A stretch of 64,000 bases of DNA, taken from positions 1 through 64,000 of the forward strand of contig WHVA01000195.1 of the NCBI GenBank assembly GCA_015179125.1. The letters are read 5' to 3'. This DNA is from Gautieria morchelliformis (taxonomy: Eukaryota > Basidiomycota > Agaricomycetes > Gomphales > Gomphaceae). The notes under the pieces were generated by a model. That model did no database searches and had not been told where the DNA came from. It was given only the letters and a program-made list of their open reading frames with translations. Of this stretch, positions 9,754-21,112 are shown piece by piece; positions within the stretch are counted from its first letter, which is position 1, and each line of letters starts with the position of its first letter. The position numbers and the translations under genes were made by a program.

Positions 9754-12705
9754 CTAATATCTGGCTTTCTTGGACCTCTGCCTGTCATCATCCTCAGCAC
9801 CTACCACAAAACCATACCTCTTCCCCACCACTTCAAGCTGTTCCAAGATAAACACTGCATCAACCATCTTGAGACTATACCCAACCTTCAAGTTCACAAG
9901 CGATAGCCTTGCGATGCTGCTAATGAGCATATCCATCGACTCTTCCTCGGCAAACTTCTGTCGCAGAAGATCCCACCTGTTGTACATGAGGCGCTGCATC
10001 TCCAAGTGCGTGATCCACTCCCTGATGGTGGGGGTAGGCGAGTTGTCCACTGGCAGACGTGCATTGTCATCCAGACTTGCCACACGATCACTGGATGATG
10101 GGGAGCGGCCCCGTTTGGGACGAGAGTGGTGAGAAGCCTGTAGATGCTGAAAGATGTTGGTGGGGAAATCGATGTGGATGGGGGGAACGGCAGGCATAAC
10201 AGGAGGAGCAGCATCACGATGCATGCTAGTGGGTGGCTCGCTATAATGCCGTGCGCCACCTCAACGAAGGACTGGGGAACTGCTGCCATCTTGGGTGTGG
10301 AAGAACTTGAAATATTCAATCTTGGGAGGGGTGTTGATGTCCACACCGCGTGTACCACCTATCTATTACAATGTTAGTGCATGAAATAAAACAGATCAAA
10401 GAAAACCTTATGAGCTCTAATACACAGGAAAGTTCGCCCTCGAAGTTCAGTACCTTGTGGTGGCCCCTCAATGCATGTGCCATACATATTGACTTGGGGT
10501 GCTGTTCACAGGACCAGGCTTCCCTGAGCTTCGCGAGTTCCTCCTGGAATTGCACTGACCTTGCCATATCAGCTGCACCTAGCTTTGCCACCGACTCAGA
10601 CTCAATGGCTGCATTGTCCAGAAGAAAGGGGCTAACAGCAGGCTTGGCCTTTCCTTTAGAGGATGCAGCGTGTGCCGCAACGGCCTCCTCCAGAGAGTCA
10701 AAAAAAATTTAGCTTTAGAAGAACAAAATAAAATAAAAACATACCTTGGGACCAGTTACAATCTCAATACAGGTATCTTCACCCCATTTTGCTGCCCATT
10801 TCCTCCATTCGTCCTTAAGGGCCTCCCAGTCATTGTCAGTGTGGAGAGCGAACAAAGCTTGGCCAGATTGTGTTTGATATGCATAACAAGGGGAGAGCAC
10901 TTCACAGCTGGTATCAAATCCAGGCTGAGGATGAGGTGAATGGTCTCCTTCAGGTCAGCTATGGTCGTTGTCGGCTTGACATGGTGTGTATGCCATATGA
11001 GCTGTTTGAGTCCGAAACGGGAGGGGATACTAAACTTAATAGCTGTATATAAATTGTTAGTGTGCAAAACAAAAGTGAGAATAATAAGCATACTGTGAGG
11101 CAAGGCAACCGCTGCCTTGCTTGCTCCTTTGCCAACCTTTCTCGCCACTCTAGCCTTTGATGTCTGGTCAGATGGAGCTGGGAGTTCAATGTCCAAGGGT
11201 TCGAGGCCTGAAAAGATATCTTTGTCGCTGCTCACTGAGGGGTGGTCCACGTAAAGATCCTTGTTGTCCGCATCAATCTCTTGATCAGTTTCAATTTGGG
11301 ACTCCTGTTCCTCTAGAATTGTACTGAGCGCCGCAGTAGTAACAGGGCCAGGCTCCTGGATGTCAGGGGCAGGGGCGGGGTGGGGCAGGGGCAGCGGTCG
11401 CGGCGTTGGGAGCAGTAGAGGGACAAACCGGGAGGGGGCTTAGATGGTACAGCTATAGTCCTGTCATGACCTGTCTATTTCTCCTACCCCACTGCCTCTA
11501 TGTTCCCCCTCGTCACTCCCTAACATCTTCGCCAGAGTTCACCGCACCCACCGACCACTCCCCCTCCACGTCCACACTACCCACTGTTCGCCCCATTCTC
11601 CGAACTGCTATTCTCTGCTCGCGCATTTCGCCAGCAGGCATGCCATCAAATATGATCGATACCATTCACCCGGCATGATGGTTCATCATTAACCCCATCA
11701 TCTTCTTAATCCAACCCCATTGGGCATTCGTATGGCCAAAGTGTGTTCGCAGGATGTCCCTTCCATAGGTCGTGCGGGATCAACCCAGTAAACGAAGAGT
11801 CCGTGCAGGGTAGCATGTATGCGGGTCCCAAGACATGGTTTTGTCTATAAGTGCCTTCGCCACCTTTACTCTCCGTCATTTCATGTTCGCATTCTTCCCT
11901 CACTCTATTGTATGTTTATTCCATCTACTTAGTATCATGACTGCGCACCCCTATCCGACCCTGACTCACGACAGCCCCTTTCCTATTCGCTAATACCTTG
12001 CGAGCATTCGATATAAGTAGTTTACATTCGCATGTATATTCTCCAGTTCAATTATCATACGTCGTCCATCTTGTGCAAACTTGACCTCGCTGTGATCATC
12101 GCCTTGAGCCTTCTCTTGGAGATTTCTATCTTCGACCAGCAGAGGACTTAGGCATCACTGGTGAGTTCTCATACTTCATCTTCATTACCTTAGCCTTCGA
12201 ACTATTCTCTGTGCTGTTGGCGAAGGGCTCCGAAGGAGCACCTTCGCCGGTGAAGGGATTGTCGAGACTTAGACAGCTTAGACAGCCCTTCCGTGAGACC
12301 TTGCACGTTACATCGTCAAGTACCACGGGCTATTTCGCTATGACTGTAGATAGGGTGAGCCCTGTTCGGGCAACCCTCTTACCTTGTGAACATTCATTGG
12401 TTCACCTATTCGCCGAACGGCATACTTATTCACACAAGTTATTCGGGCATTCGCTGTGTTCACTAATACACGATATTAACGCCTAAAAACCAATCTTGAC
12501 AAGTCCTCACTGTCTCTGAGCCGGTCGCCGGCTTGGAGACCGGTTTTGCATCACTTGACTGGAGTAGGCGACTGGAAGGGGTCCTGGATCGACATCCCTC
12601 GACTATGTGTGAGGGATCTACCAGGTCCTGCTGACGGGTTTTTGGTTTGCTGGGAGGCGGCTCCCCAGGTGGTTTGGTGGTTACTTTGCCCTTTTGACAG
12701 GCCAT
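9754..12705 (-). pseudogene. Decayed gene with SAM-like C-terminus, split by a solo LTR
   Basis: Minus-strand gene pieces that join in order. The N-terminus begins at ATG 12705 (MACQKGKVTTKPPG) and runs to the LTR edge at 12507. After the LTR come a Pro-rich segment, an acidic segment, a lysine-rich segment, a short intron at about 11041-11092, a conserved block around 10760-10870 (DNDWEALKDEWRKWAAKWG), another exon at about 10414-10700, and a C-terminal piece at 9754-10330. The last piece contains a SAM-like helical domain (IREWITHLEMQRL to FILEQLEVVGKR). A stop interrupts the frame near 10260, a stop precedes the exon near 10690, and frames shift around 10880 and 11400. Function unknown. 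A DNA- or protein-binding role for the SAM-like end is only inference. Confidence 0.5.
11462..12501 (+). mobile_element. Solo LTR of 1,040 bp
   Basis: The unit begins TGTCATGACC and ends AATCTTGACA, with TGTCA/TGACA termini. It is flanked by a perfect 5-bp duplication, AGTCC at 11457-11461 and at 12502-12506. No coding sequence is present, so this is a solo LTR left by recombination. A second start of the same LTR type lies at 63610 (TGTCATGACC), and a related 3' part ends at 47747. It interrupts the minus-strand pseudogene at 9754-12705; the reading frame of that gene continues across the empty site once the LTR and one AGTCC are removed. Confidence 0.85.
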
Positions 12706-13429
12706 TAGATGGAAAAAAGTGGTCTGATAAAAGCTGAGCAGAGAAACGATGAGTGGGGAAAACAAGAAGTAAGAGGACGGTGGCAAGGCCACGTTGCAGC
12801 ACGAGGCTTCGTGCGGTCACATGACCTAATCCCGCTACATCGCGTGATGTCACAAGTGCCGCATTGCCGCCAGCAGGGTTATGAAGTCAAGGTAAGCCTG
12901 AAAAAATATGATACATGTATTTATTGTAAATATACGTTATATACCATAGTTTAGAGTGTTTACAATCAGCATTTATGGCCTTGTAGAAGGCTAAAAGGCT
13001 GGAGAGGTGCTCAATTAGTATGCAGCCCTCCCCCTTCCCTAAACCATTCAGTATATAATTCCATTAGTTTTCAAATATTTATACATGTATATTACTCTAG
13101 TCTGAGAATGCCACATCCTCTGCTTATGCTATATTGGTATCATAATGGTGCATATAAGCTTATTTTTTCGAATATTAGAATCTGCATAATATTTTGTACT
13201 GAATGGTAGATACTATATCATATATAGTTATTACAAAATATCAGGTCTTATTATCCACTAGTTATCGAGATATACATGTTTCTTTCTGAACAGCTGTCAC
13301 GGAGTCAAAATTCAGACTCCGCCTTATGTACCCGGAACATCTGTAAAGCCATCCAATACTAACCCACAACTTTAACCTAACCCCTAACCTAGCCAACCAA
13401 CCTTTATTTCATGAATATTCACCAGAATG
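12706..13429. other. AT-rich stretch without genes
   Basis: No coding signal. It is AT-rich with runs such as TATATAGTTATTAC. 13360-13400 has several CCTAACC-like words but not a regular telomeric repeat. Confidence 0.45.
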
Positions 13430-13650
13430 CACTGTAGGAATAATAAGCGCTATATTTCAGTTCCACTTGCACTACAGCTAAATTACAGTACTGACTTGTA
13501 CTGAAATTTAGCCCCCAAAATATAATTTCACAGAGGACTAAAAATCAGTACTATACAAGTACTGAAATTTAAGTACAGGACAAAATGCAAAGTCAAACAG
13601 TACCAATGACCAATGAATTATTTTTTCTACCTAATCATGATCAATCTCCG
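13430..13650 (+). mobile_element. CACTG-ended MITE-like repeat (copy 1)
   Basis: Begins CACTGTAGGAATAATAAGC and shares its whole length with 30091-30242, including AAATTACAGTAC, GTACTGAAATTT and CATGATCAATCTCC. It contains several inverted GTACTGAAATTT/CAGTACT words. Only the CACTG end is recognisable, so it is either truncated or a longer element of unknown far end. CACTG-type ends suggest a CACTA/EnSpm-like origin. Confidence 0.5.
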
Positions 13651-13686
13651 GGTCCACAAACACCGTCTTCGAAATCGCTGTCAACT

Positions 13687-14885
13687 ATGCAGAGCACTGC
13701 TTGTCCACCATGGCATGGATACGCGTCACTGCTTTTTTTTCCGTAAGTCTTTTGATTCTCCGCTCTAACCCCCTTCCTTCCTCGACCCCATTGCAAGCGC
13801 ATACATCTGCTGCCTTGGGCGGATCAACACGCCGGTGCTGAGACATATATTTCCTCGCTCTCAACGAGTTACACTTTCGTCCTCATCTCGCTGCCTTTCT
13901 CGTCTATTCTCATTCCTATTCTCCTCCTCATATTCTTCTTCTCCACCCCTACCTCAAGAAAGACCCTGTTGTTCGCCTTGAACATCATCATTGTCCTATT
14001 GGTATGGTGGAAGGCGTCCTAAATACCATCGTGCAGGTGCGGGCGTCCCATGTTCACGAACGCGTCAGCTGACAGCGACCAGAGCATCATAATTCTCCAT
14101 CCCGAACATCCAGTGGACGACTCCCTCTTCCTTTCAAGCATCGGACCCACTCTTTACACACCCATTATCGTCGACTGCATTCTTATCCTCAGACTCAGCG
14201 CGGTCTACCCCGCTAGTGTCACACCGCGCACCTACAGAATCCCCATCCTGGCCATTCCCCAGCTCTGCACTATTGCCCGAGTCATCTGCATGTCTTCATT
14301 TGTACGCCAGTGGACTATTGCTGGCCTTCAATCCAGCGCTTTGATGGTGAGCGATGTCATCTGGCCCCAGAACCCTCTCATTATTGCAGATTGGTCCATC
14401 CAGCTCTTCGAGAACTTTTATTGCTCCACTCTCTTCCTCAGTCGTTTGCGGGGTCACAAAGTCTTCTCTTCTCGCACCTATCGTCAACGTGCGTGTATTA
14501 CGTCCTTCATGTGCGGTTCCACCTAATGTCCCCTCAGAATCTATCACTGCCCGTCTTCGTGCAGTGTTTTACATTGCTACATCTAATTTTTGCATCCCTG
14601 CATTTCTTGGCATCTTTCAGCTCACCTTTTTTCTGCACGATCGTGATGCCATGCATAGTGTGATGGTATTGACGGTAAACAATTATATCAGTATTATCAG
14701 AATTGTTTTTTGTACCCTTGTGAGTCCTTATCCCTGTCTAACCATATTGTTATTCTAATTATCGCTCGTAGTGGTGTGCCAGAGACGTGTGGAAGGACAC
14801 ACATAACCACGGCTCTTCATTTGGACCCAACTACCCCGAAGTGATCTTCTGGACTGAGCTCACCTCGGTTGATATCAGGATACTG
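13687..14885 (+). pseudogene. Multi-TM membrane protein gene, probably decayed
   Basis: Pieces of an Agaricomycete-type protein with about seven membrane segments. A possible first exon begins at ATG 13687 and ends at a GTAAGT donor at 13743. TM1 lies at about 13860-13940 (TFVLISLPFSSILIPILLL), TM2 follows a frameshift near 13995, and further TM segments lie at 14100-14330 (PIIVDCILILRLSAVYP). After another frame change near 14525, RLRAVFYIATSNFCIPAFL and VNNYISIIRIVFCTL form the last segments, with an intron around 14725-14771 and a hydrophilic tail. The frame changes at about 13995 and 14525 are not explained by good introns, so I call it a pseudogene. The family's function is unknown to me. 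Confidence 0.45.
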
Positions 14886-14966
14886 GCAAAGAGTAAGAAT
14901 GATCGTGATAGCATATGCGTATGTAATCTTCACTAACGCCGCCCCTCGTGACTTGCCTCCGGGTAG

Positions 14967-15820
14967 GCAATCACCAGCGCGCCTGAATCGACTATGAAAG
15001 CCTATGTACGTATGTTTGTCTTTGAATAAGGTTTAGTGGATTAAATTGTTTTCTTTCTGATCGGGTTTTTTGTGTGTTGTTTGGACTGATCTGTGTAGAT
15101 GCTTGGCGGTATATCATGGTTCTCAGTACCGTGGGCATTCACGAGCTGTCTTGGCCTGGCTGCCCGTGCATTGATTACCAACGTATGTAGCAATCCTTCA
15201 TCACATCATAGAGCGGAAAGTTGATAAAGAACTCATTGCTTATCTGACTGTTATGTTCAGCCACTATTCCCCACTTATCCCCAGCCGCTCTCCGCATCCC
15301 AGGTATGCACTTTTCTGCATCTTTAGCTTACCGTCGACCTATTGACTTCATTCCGCAGACTAGTGCCGGATTGGCTGCACCGGCTGCTGCTGCTGTCCTG
15401 ATGGGCAAAGGGGGCGCAGTGGCAGTTCTCCTCGTCGTCTTGTATGTACCGTGGCCCACCATATCCCTTAGATATGCTTAAGATATGAGGCCTGACGGCT
15501 TCCACCCGATCCTCTGCAGCATGGCCGTCACATCAGCCGCCAGCGCCGAGCTCATAGCTGTCTCCAGTATATTGTAACGTTCTCTCTCCGTACGTACGTA
15601 AGGCTTTCCCGGACTGACTGAATTGCCTGCAGCTCCTACGAGTGAGCCTTACTCATCGAATCGGCCCTTGTGGTGGTTCGTTTACCCCTGGTTTGCATTT
15701 GATCAGTATATATCGTACTTACTGGCGTAAGAATGCGTCCAGGAAGGAAATTGTGCGTGTGTCTCATTATTTCATCGGGGGTTGGGCCGTTTGGATGGGA
15801 GCATGGGCAGTTATTGTCAG
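14967..15820 (+). pseudogene. DUR3-type urea transporter fragment
   Basis: Six consecutive short exons with good splice sites encode a middle segment of the sodium:solute symporter family, closest to fungal DUR3 urea permeases: 14967-15005, 15099-15182 (GGISWFSVPWAFTSCLGLAA), 15261-15302 (PLFPTYPQ), 15360-15439 (VLMGKGGAVAVLL), 15520-15573 (AVTSAASAELIAVSSI), 15633-15641 (a 9-nt exon) and a last block from 15707 (DIYRTYWRKN). The ISWF-PWAF, MGKGGA and SAASAELIAVSS blocks are core transmembrane motifs of the family. No start region is present upstream and homology fades after about 15820, so roughly 130 of about 700 residues remain. The fragment cannot transport anything as it stands. Confidence 0.65.
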
Positions 15821-16109
15821 TAAGATCAATCCTGGAGTCATATTCCCCTTGCTTACTGGCCCCTCCTTAGCCGGCGCCGCCTTGCACCCACCGTCATCCT
15901 TGTACCTCCTTAATATTTACCACAGATCCGCACCTCGCTGCTTTCAGTTTCGGTCTACGGTGCGTCGCGAGGCATCTATCACCCGTTTACTGGTACATCG
16001 CCTGATACATTATGATGCAGAATGTGTCTGGGGCGCTTCATGGCAGACACGGAGCTCGTAATTATGTTCAACTCTGGCGATACGCATACCCCGAGTTCTC
16101 GCTAGGCAA

Positions 16110-16361
16110 TGATGTCTGTACTTAAAAAGTAGTTCTGAATGTACTTTTTATTAGTCCTAAACAAGCTAGAATTCAGTTCATTTTGAGCTAAAAAAACAGT
16201 GCAAAGTGGGACATTTTCACTACTAGAAATCAGTTCATGGTCAAAGGGGCCGAGAACGCTTCGGGAGCTAAAAGTGCTCAAGTACTGATTTTTAGCTGGT
16301 TTTGTACTGAAACTCAAGTTCCGTTTCATCTGATTTTTAGGTGCCGGCGCTTTCTGCAGTG
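16110..16361 (-). mobile_element. CACTG-ended MITE-like repeat (copy 2)
   Basis: Read on the minus strand it begins CACTGCAGAAAGCGCC at 16361 and contains AAAATCAGTACT, CAGTACAAAACC and repeated AGTAC words like those in the repeats at 13430 and 30091. No matching second end is found. It is probably related to the other CACTG repeats rather than a close copy. Confidence 0.4.
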
Positions 16362-16475
16362 AATGCTCCCGTGGGGCTGGCTGCTGACAACGCAGCTCCG
16401 GGCCAACAAGCGCGGGAGATCCCTGTCGATATCTACTAAGTATCTAGCCGAGTGGTACCAATCGACTGATCACTG
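16362..16475. repeat. Dispersed repeat, copy 1 of 2
   Basis: About 110 bp resembling 20247-20360: both have GAATnnnCCCG, a GGGGCTG block, CTCCGGG, TCCCTGTCG, TATCTAGCCGA and an AACAAGCGC-GAGAT word, though in different local order. Non-coding. Confidence 0.4.
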
Positions 16476-17186
16476 TTAGTCTGGGGCCCCACAGGCACCG
16501 ACGGAGTCACACCGCTGCGCATGAGACCACACCAGGTCAGCCGATAATGACACACCAACAACAACAAACACGGAAAGGAGTGCTGGGCGGATCAATGAAA
16601 TTACGGTGAATAAGGTGACGCGACTGGCGGCGGGAGGCAGGCAGGCCGCCCTGCCCGTCGCCTGCGAGTTAGACCGCTGCGGCAAATGAGGCCCGATAAG
16701 GCTGTGGTGTTTCGGCGTTGCGATGGCGTGCTAGTCTGTTAGGAAAATCCGAAACAGCTACTAAACCGCGGCCGGGCGGGTGACCGGATTAGATATCATA
16801 GGTCATGTACCCACAACCAAGGAGAATCTGCAAGTATCAGCAAACCTACGAATATATATGCTTGTCGTAGGCCAAGTATTAATTCTTCAGCACAGTGAAA
16901 AAAATGTTAGAAGTTCTTCCGGGGGAGAAAAGATGAATTACTCGGGGAAATTGGAAATTTTGCAGTAATTATGTCAGTCTAACTGTGTATAGGATGGGCG
17001 CGCATTAATGACGCTGAGTTTGAATTGTCGATTCTACTTTTCTACTTAGAACAACAGGTCATTAATCATCGTTATATTATGTTCGTGATGCTGGCGCACG
17101 CTAGCGACAGATATTCATAAATAGGCGCATGCAGCCAACAGCTCGCTTTCCCACTAGATGCAAGCAGCTAGATAAGAAAACGGTGA
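16476..17186. other. No gene recognised
   Basis: Ordinary-composition intergenic sequence. Short ORFs show no family signal. It separates the dispersed repeat from the 3' end of the minus-strand secreted-protein gene. Confidence 0.4.
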
Positions 17187-18675
17187 TCAGAAAAATGACA
17201 CCCCTGAAGTATTTTTTGGGCTAAGGTGCTTACAGTCGAAGTGGCCATAGTTCGTCGCGGTGATCTGTCCGGGACAGACGTCAGCATCGCTCACTTTGAA
17301 TCCGCACGCATTCGAAACGGAAGACTCACACTGTCTGTCAGGGTCATGTTGGACGACCTGAGCTCAGCTGGTACCGTAGCATCGACACTGATTTCCCATT
17401 TGAAATGGCCGTTTCGGCGGGTCCCGTAGTTAAACCACACCGATCCGGTGTAGAACGCAGGGACAGTAGCACTTGTCTGGCCCGTGCAGGTTGTGACGTT
17501 TACCTATACCAAGGGTGAGTAGAATGAAGGGCTGTAGGTTGACGACGCACGTTGATGTTGCAGACGCCCGGCTTCGTCGCGTGTGCGGTAACGGTGGTGG
17601 TCACTTGGTTGTTATCAGTAGTGCTGTGGGTCTCCCCTTGCGAAAAAGATCCCTCGATAGTGATGGCTTCTGTATACGCAAAAGGGTGGGCCACAAGTGT
17701 CCAAGTAGGTTGTACGACATTATTCGCGAATGTTAGATGACGCTGTGATCATGAGGCTGACACGCACCCGAGAGACTGGCCTCCGCAATGTCCGGAATGC
17801 CAAGTTTCACGGTGAAGGTAGTTGCGGACGAGACGCTCACGGCCTCTGGAGAGGACGAGGTTCAGAGTCAGGGCCGGAGGAAATGCGTCAATAAGCAGTG
17901 GCCTACTCGTTACGGTGGTCTCATGAGTAGCTGAGGCACCCTGCACAATTGCGATAGCGACATCCGCTGTACCGTCGGTCTAAGTTTACGATTAGGAAAG
18001 TCGCTTACTCCACCGGATGGCACAGGAATGCACTCACGACGTTACCAGACACCTGGGCGCTGGTTGATTTGCATGATGGGGTAGTAGAAAACGCAGAGGG
18101 AACGACGTCCCCTGTGTAGCAGAAATGCAGGGGGTCGTCCGGGAACTAGAGGGACCAGCGCGTGAAGTGCAATGTACAGCATCTGAGCGAAAATCCCTTA
18201 CATCAGATGGGTTGACTACAGCAGTGAAGTCCTGTCGTAAGCGTAAGCGATCTCAGCAGGATGCATCGAAGACGAAAAAGAGACTTACGCTCCCCCAGTT
18301 CGTCGATGCCAGCCCTTCGACGGTTGACTTCATGCTATCTTCCTGTCAGCATATGTGCTGGTTCCCAAATAAAACAAGGGCTTACGGGGAGGTTTGGTAT
18401 TCCTGGTCGGTGACGACCTGGCAGGTTGAAGTGGCTTGTCGCTTGCTGATTCGTCGCTTGCTGATTTCTCGCCTGCGGGACACTGCGGGACTCGCGGCGG
18501 ACGGTGGTGCTCCAGATGATGAAGCAACGCAAGCGTCACCGGGGCCTGTTCCGAATGGAGAGATAGCGGGACAAACAACGGCGTCCCGAGCCAATATACC
18601 GTTCGAAGGGTTCCGCAGCTGATGGGGGAGCCCAAGGACGGCGGCGGCAAGAGTGAGAGGGAAGATAAAGTACAT
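17187..18675 (-). CDS. Putative secreted protein, multi-exon
   Basis: Minus-strand gene starting at ATG 18675 with a signal-peptide-like start (MYFIFPLTLAAAVLG), then a basic stretch with several Lys-Arg pairs (KRRISKR) suitable for Kex2-type cleavage. Exons with good splice sites: 18386-18675, 18289-18334, 18202-18231, 18038-18145, 17914-17979 and 17768-17843. Further exons at about 17565-17740 and 17290-17510 include CNIN, CTGQTSATVP and a GSVWFNYGTRRNGHFKW block. The end is TGA 17187-17189. The beta-strand-like, Thr/Ser/Val-rich middle with a Trp/Tyr-rich C-terminal block recalls a basidiomycete secreted-protein family, possibly aerolysin-like, but this is recollection and not a demonstrated match. 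Phase is not satisfied between the exons at 17768 and about 17740, so an unrecognised intron or a frameshift is present there. Confidence 0.5.
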
Positions 18676-21112
18676 CGTGGCGTGTTCGAAGTCGTACAGA
18701 GTGTCGTGGACAAGGAAATTACAGCTAGTAGATGATGGCAAGGATAAATTTAACAGCGAGTAGATAACGTTAGCAAGAAAAAGAATCTGCGAGCCTGCCG
18801 CAGTGGTAAGAAAGTGAAGAGGAAGAAGTGAAGGGGAAGAAAGATGAGGTGAGACGGTACTTATGGCCACCTTAAATACAAGGAGCAGGGTCACATGTAG
18901 ATTGGGTCTCATTTGTTGGCTATCAGTTGTCATCACATTGCCGTGACAGTCGGAGATCTATGGGTAGTCATAGGTAGAGGACACGAGCACTTGCACAAGA
19001 GAGGAGACCGGGCTCATCCCCGAGAAATTGCTGGTGAGCTCGGCCCATCAGACGTACCATCTGATCCATGCTACCTGCTTTCGCTAAGGCGCTGCTTTTG
19101 GTCAGTGGCCAGTCAATTTTGGGCTAGGTGCCGACGGAGATCTCCCGTGCTAGTTTGCCAAGAGCTGCGTTCTCAACAGCACCCCAACCCCCTCCCCCCC
19201 CCCCCTCCCCCCCCCCTCTCCCTCCCCCACCGCACTGCAGTGATATCCACCTGGTGGTCAGCATCATCGAAGTCATGTATTATGCTCACCGTCGTCGATC
19301 ATGTGATATCCCGGCGTTTTTCTGATGTACTCCGGCTCCGCGGGACGTCAGCTGCCGATAAAGACCGGTGCTCTCCAGACTCTGGGTCTCTGCATTATCT
19401 TTTTAGTGTCGCTCCGAGATCCGCGGCGTGCCCGCTACGGGTACGGCCAGTCCACAAAGCCTCACTTGAGAGTTGATCAGAGTGGAATACTGTAGTCGAT
19501 GGTGAGCAAGGTGTGCGTATGTTGTAAGGGTAGTGGGTGACTTTCTTACATCCCACGAACAGACAAAGGATTTCAGCCTTTGGCCCAGGAAGGGGTTGCG
19601 TGATCACGGGGCAGAGAGTCAGACCTGCTGGGGCTATGCCGAATGCAGTGACTAGTCGATTGTCCACGGCAAGGTTTTAGTCCGTCTATACAACCTTGCC
19701 CTAGTCAAGTAGCGGACTTGAATCAGCTGACAGCCGGCCGGCATGATAGTCGATCGCCGCGACTCGGCTCCCGATCTCCGAGCCTAGTGCTTCTGATGCG
19801 AGAGACCCCGGAGAGCACCGGACCTGGTTGTCACGTCCGCGCAGTCCGCGCAACCGCACATCCAACAACGCCGGGATATATACGTGGAGATGACGAATCA
19901 GATGTATACTTTGCGGAAAATCTGATGGATGGGAACCATGTGAAGACGATATGTGCCACCGTCGTCTGTGTAAAATGCCCTGTAACTCCTTTATTTGGAA
20001 TATTTTAACATTTCTGTTACTTGTTCGTCCGGCGCACGAAGAGGACCAACCATTCACGACCGGGCCGGGTCGTTCAGGTCGGCACGCTAAGTCTCGTTGT
20101 GCATTCTACTTAGGTGCGTGCGCAACGTGAAAGGGGGCTGTCACGGCCCTCACTGCAACCTTCGCAGCAAAAATTAGGCAGCTACTTGATGCCGTGAAAG
20201 AGACTCACGACGTCAACCCGCTCCCTGCGTACGACCTTGACCACTCGTGAATATTCCCCGCAGTGCTCCCGGGGGGCTGCAGCCTCCGGGTCCCTGTCGT
20301 TATCTAGCCGATCGAGTCGTAACAATCGAGAACTGGTCAACAAGCGCCAGAGATTCCTACCCGAGACGTTCAGCCGGCTACGGTGGCCTCGATGTCATCC
20401 AGGGTGATGCGGGGCGCTGATGCGGGGCAACTTGATCGACTCATCTGACGCGGGGAACATGTGTTTGCGTCGGAGTCACGTAACCCCCAGGCGGATCCTC
20501 GAGGCGTGAGGGTGCGGGGAACTCGGGAAAGAGGATATAAACGGGAGAGGTTGATGTATCTGCTCGAGATAGCGTTGCCTCGGTTCCGGCTAACTTCAAC
20601 TACCGAGCCGCAAATTAGCCAAGCCAAGCCATGTTTTGCGAGCCGGCCACAGATATGAGGTAGCTTTGATATAACAAAAATATATTTCTATATACTGAAG
20701 ATACCTTCTGAGAACCATATGCAACGCCCAACTCTTCAGCATGTTGGAACGGCGCTGGAAGCCCTCGCAGGTCGAGCCGGCTACCAGTAACGTGGCGCGG
20801 AGCCAAAGCCGATCGATCGAGCGCGACAACACTAGTCACACTACATACTCAATGCTGAAAGTCACGCAGCGTTTTGCTACCCACATAGTTGCAGAATGGG
20901 CCACACTAAAGGAGACGTGCACTGACAAGCGTGAAACTGATGCAGATGATGGATTCGAGTACATGATGATGTGAGACCCTTCGATGACAGACACGAATGA
21001 CAGACGCATGACGAGAGCAAAAGAACGATAACAATGGACAGCGGCGAGGGAATGATGACAGAGGAATCAGTTTCGATCGGAAAGGAATAGCTAGCTAACT
21101 GAGTGGTGCAGG
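18676..21112. other. Intergenic, with poly-C tract and dispersed repeat
   Basis: No supported gene. 19186-19230 is a C-rich simple tract. 20247-20360 is the second copy of the repeat at 16362-16475. A TATAAAC occurs near 20534. Several medium ORFs overlap here on both strands but lack family motifs and look like chance frames in GC-rich sequence. Confidence 0.45.
20247..20360. repeat. Dispersed repeat, copy 2 of 2
   Basis: Partner of 16362-16475. Begins GAATATTCCCCGCAGTGC and contains the GGGGGGCTGCAG, CTCCGGGTCC and TATCTAGCCGATCGAG words. Non-coding. Confidence 0.4.

Noticed and set aside
14050..14526. Multi-TM ORF as a single-exon intact gene
   Set aside because: TM1/TM2 lie upstream in other frames and the last segments lie downstream in another; the ORF is only a part of the gene.
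18913..19476. Plus-strand ORF of 187 codons
   Set aside because: Includes a poly-C tract, has no motif and no splice support; judged a chance frame in GC-rich sequence.
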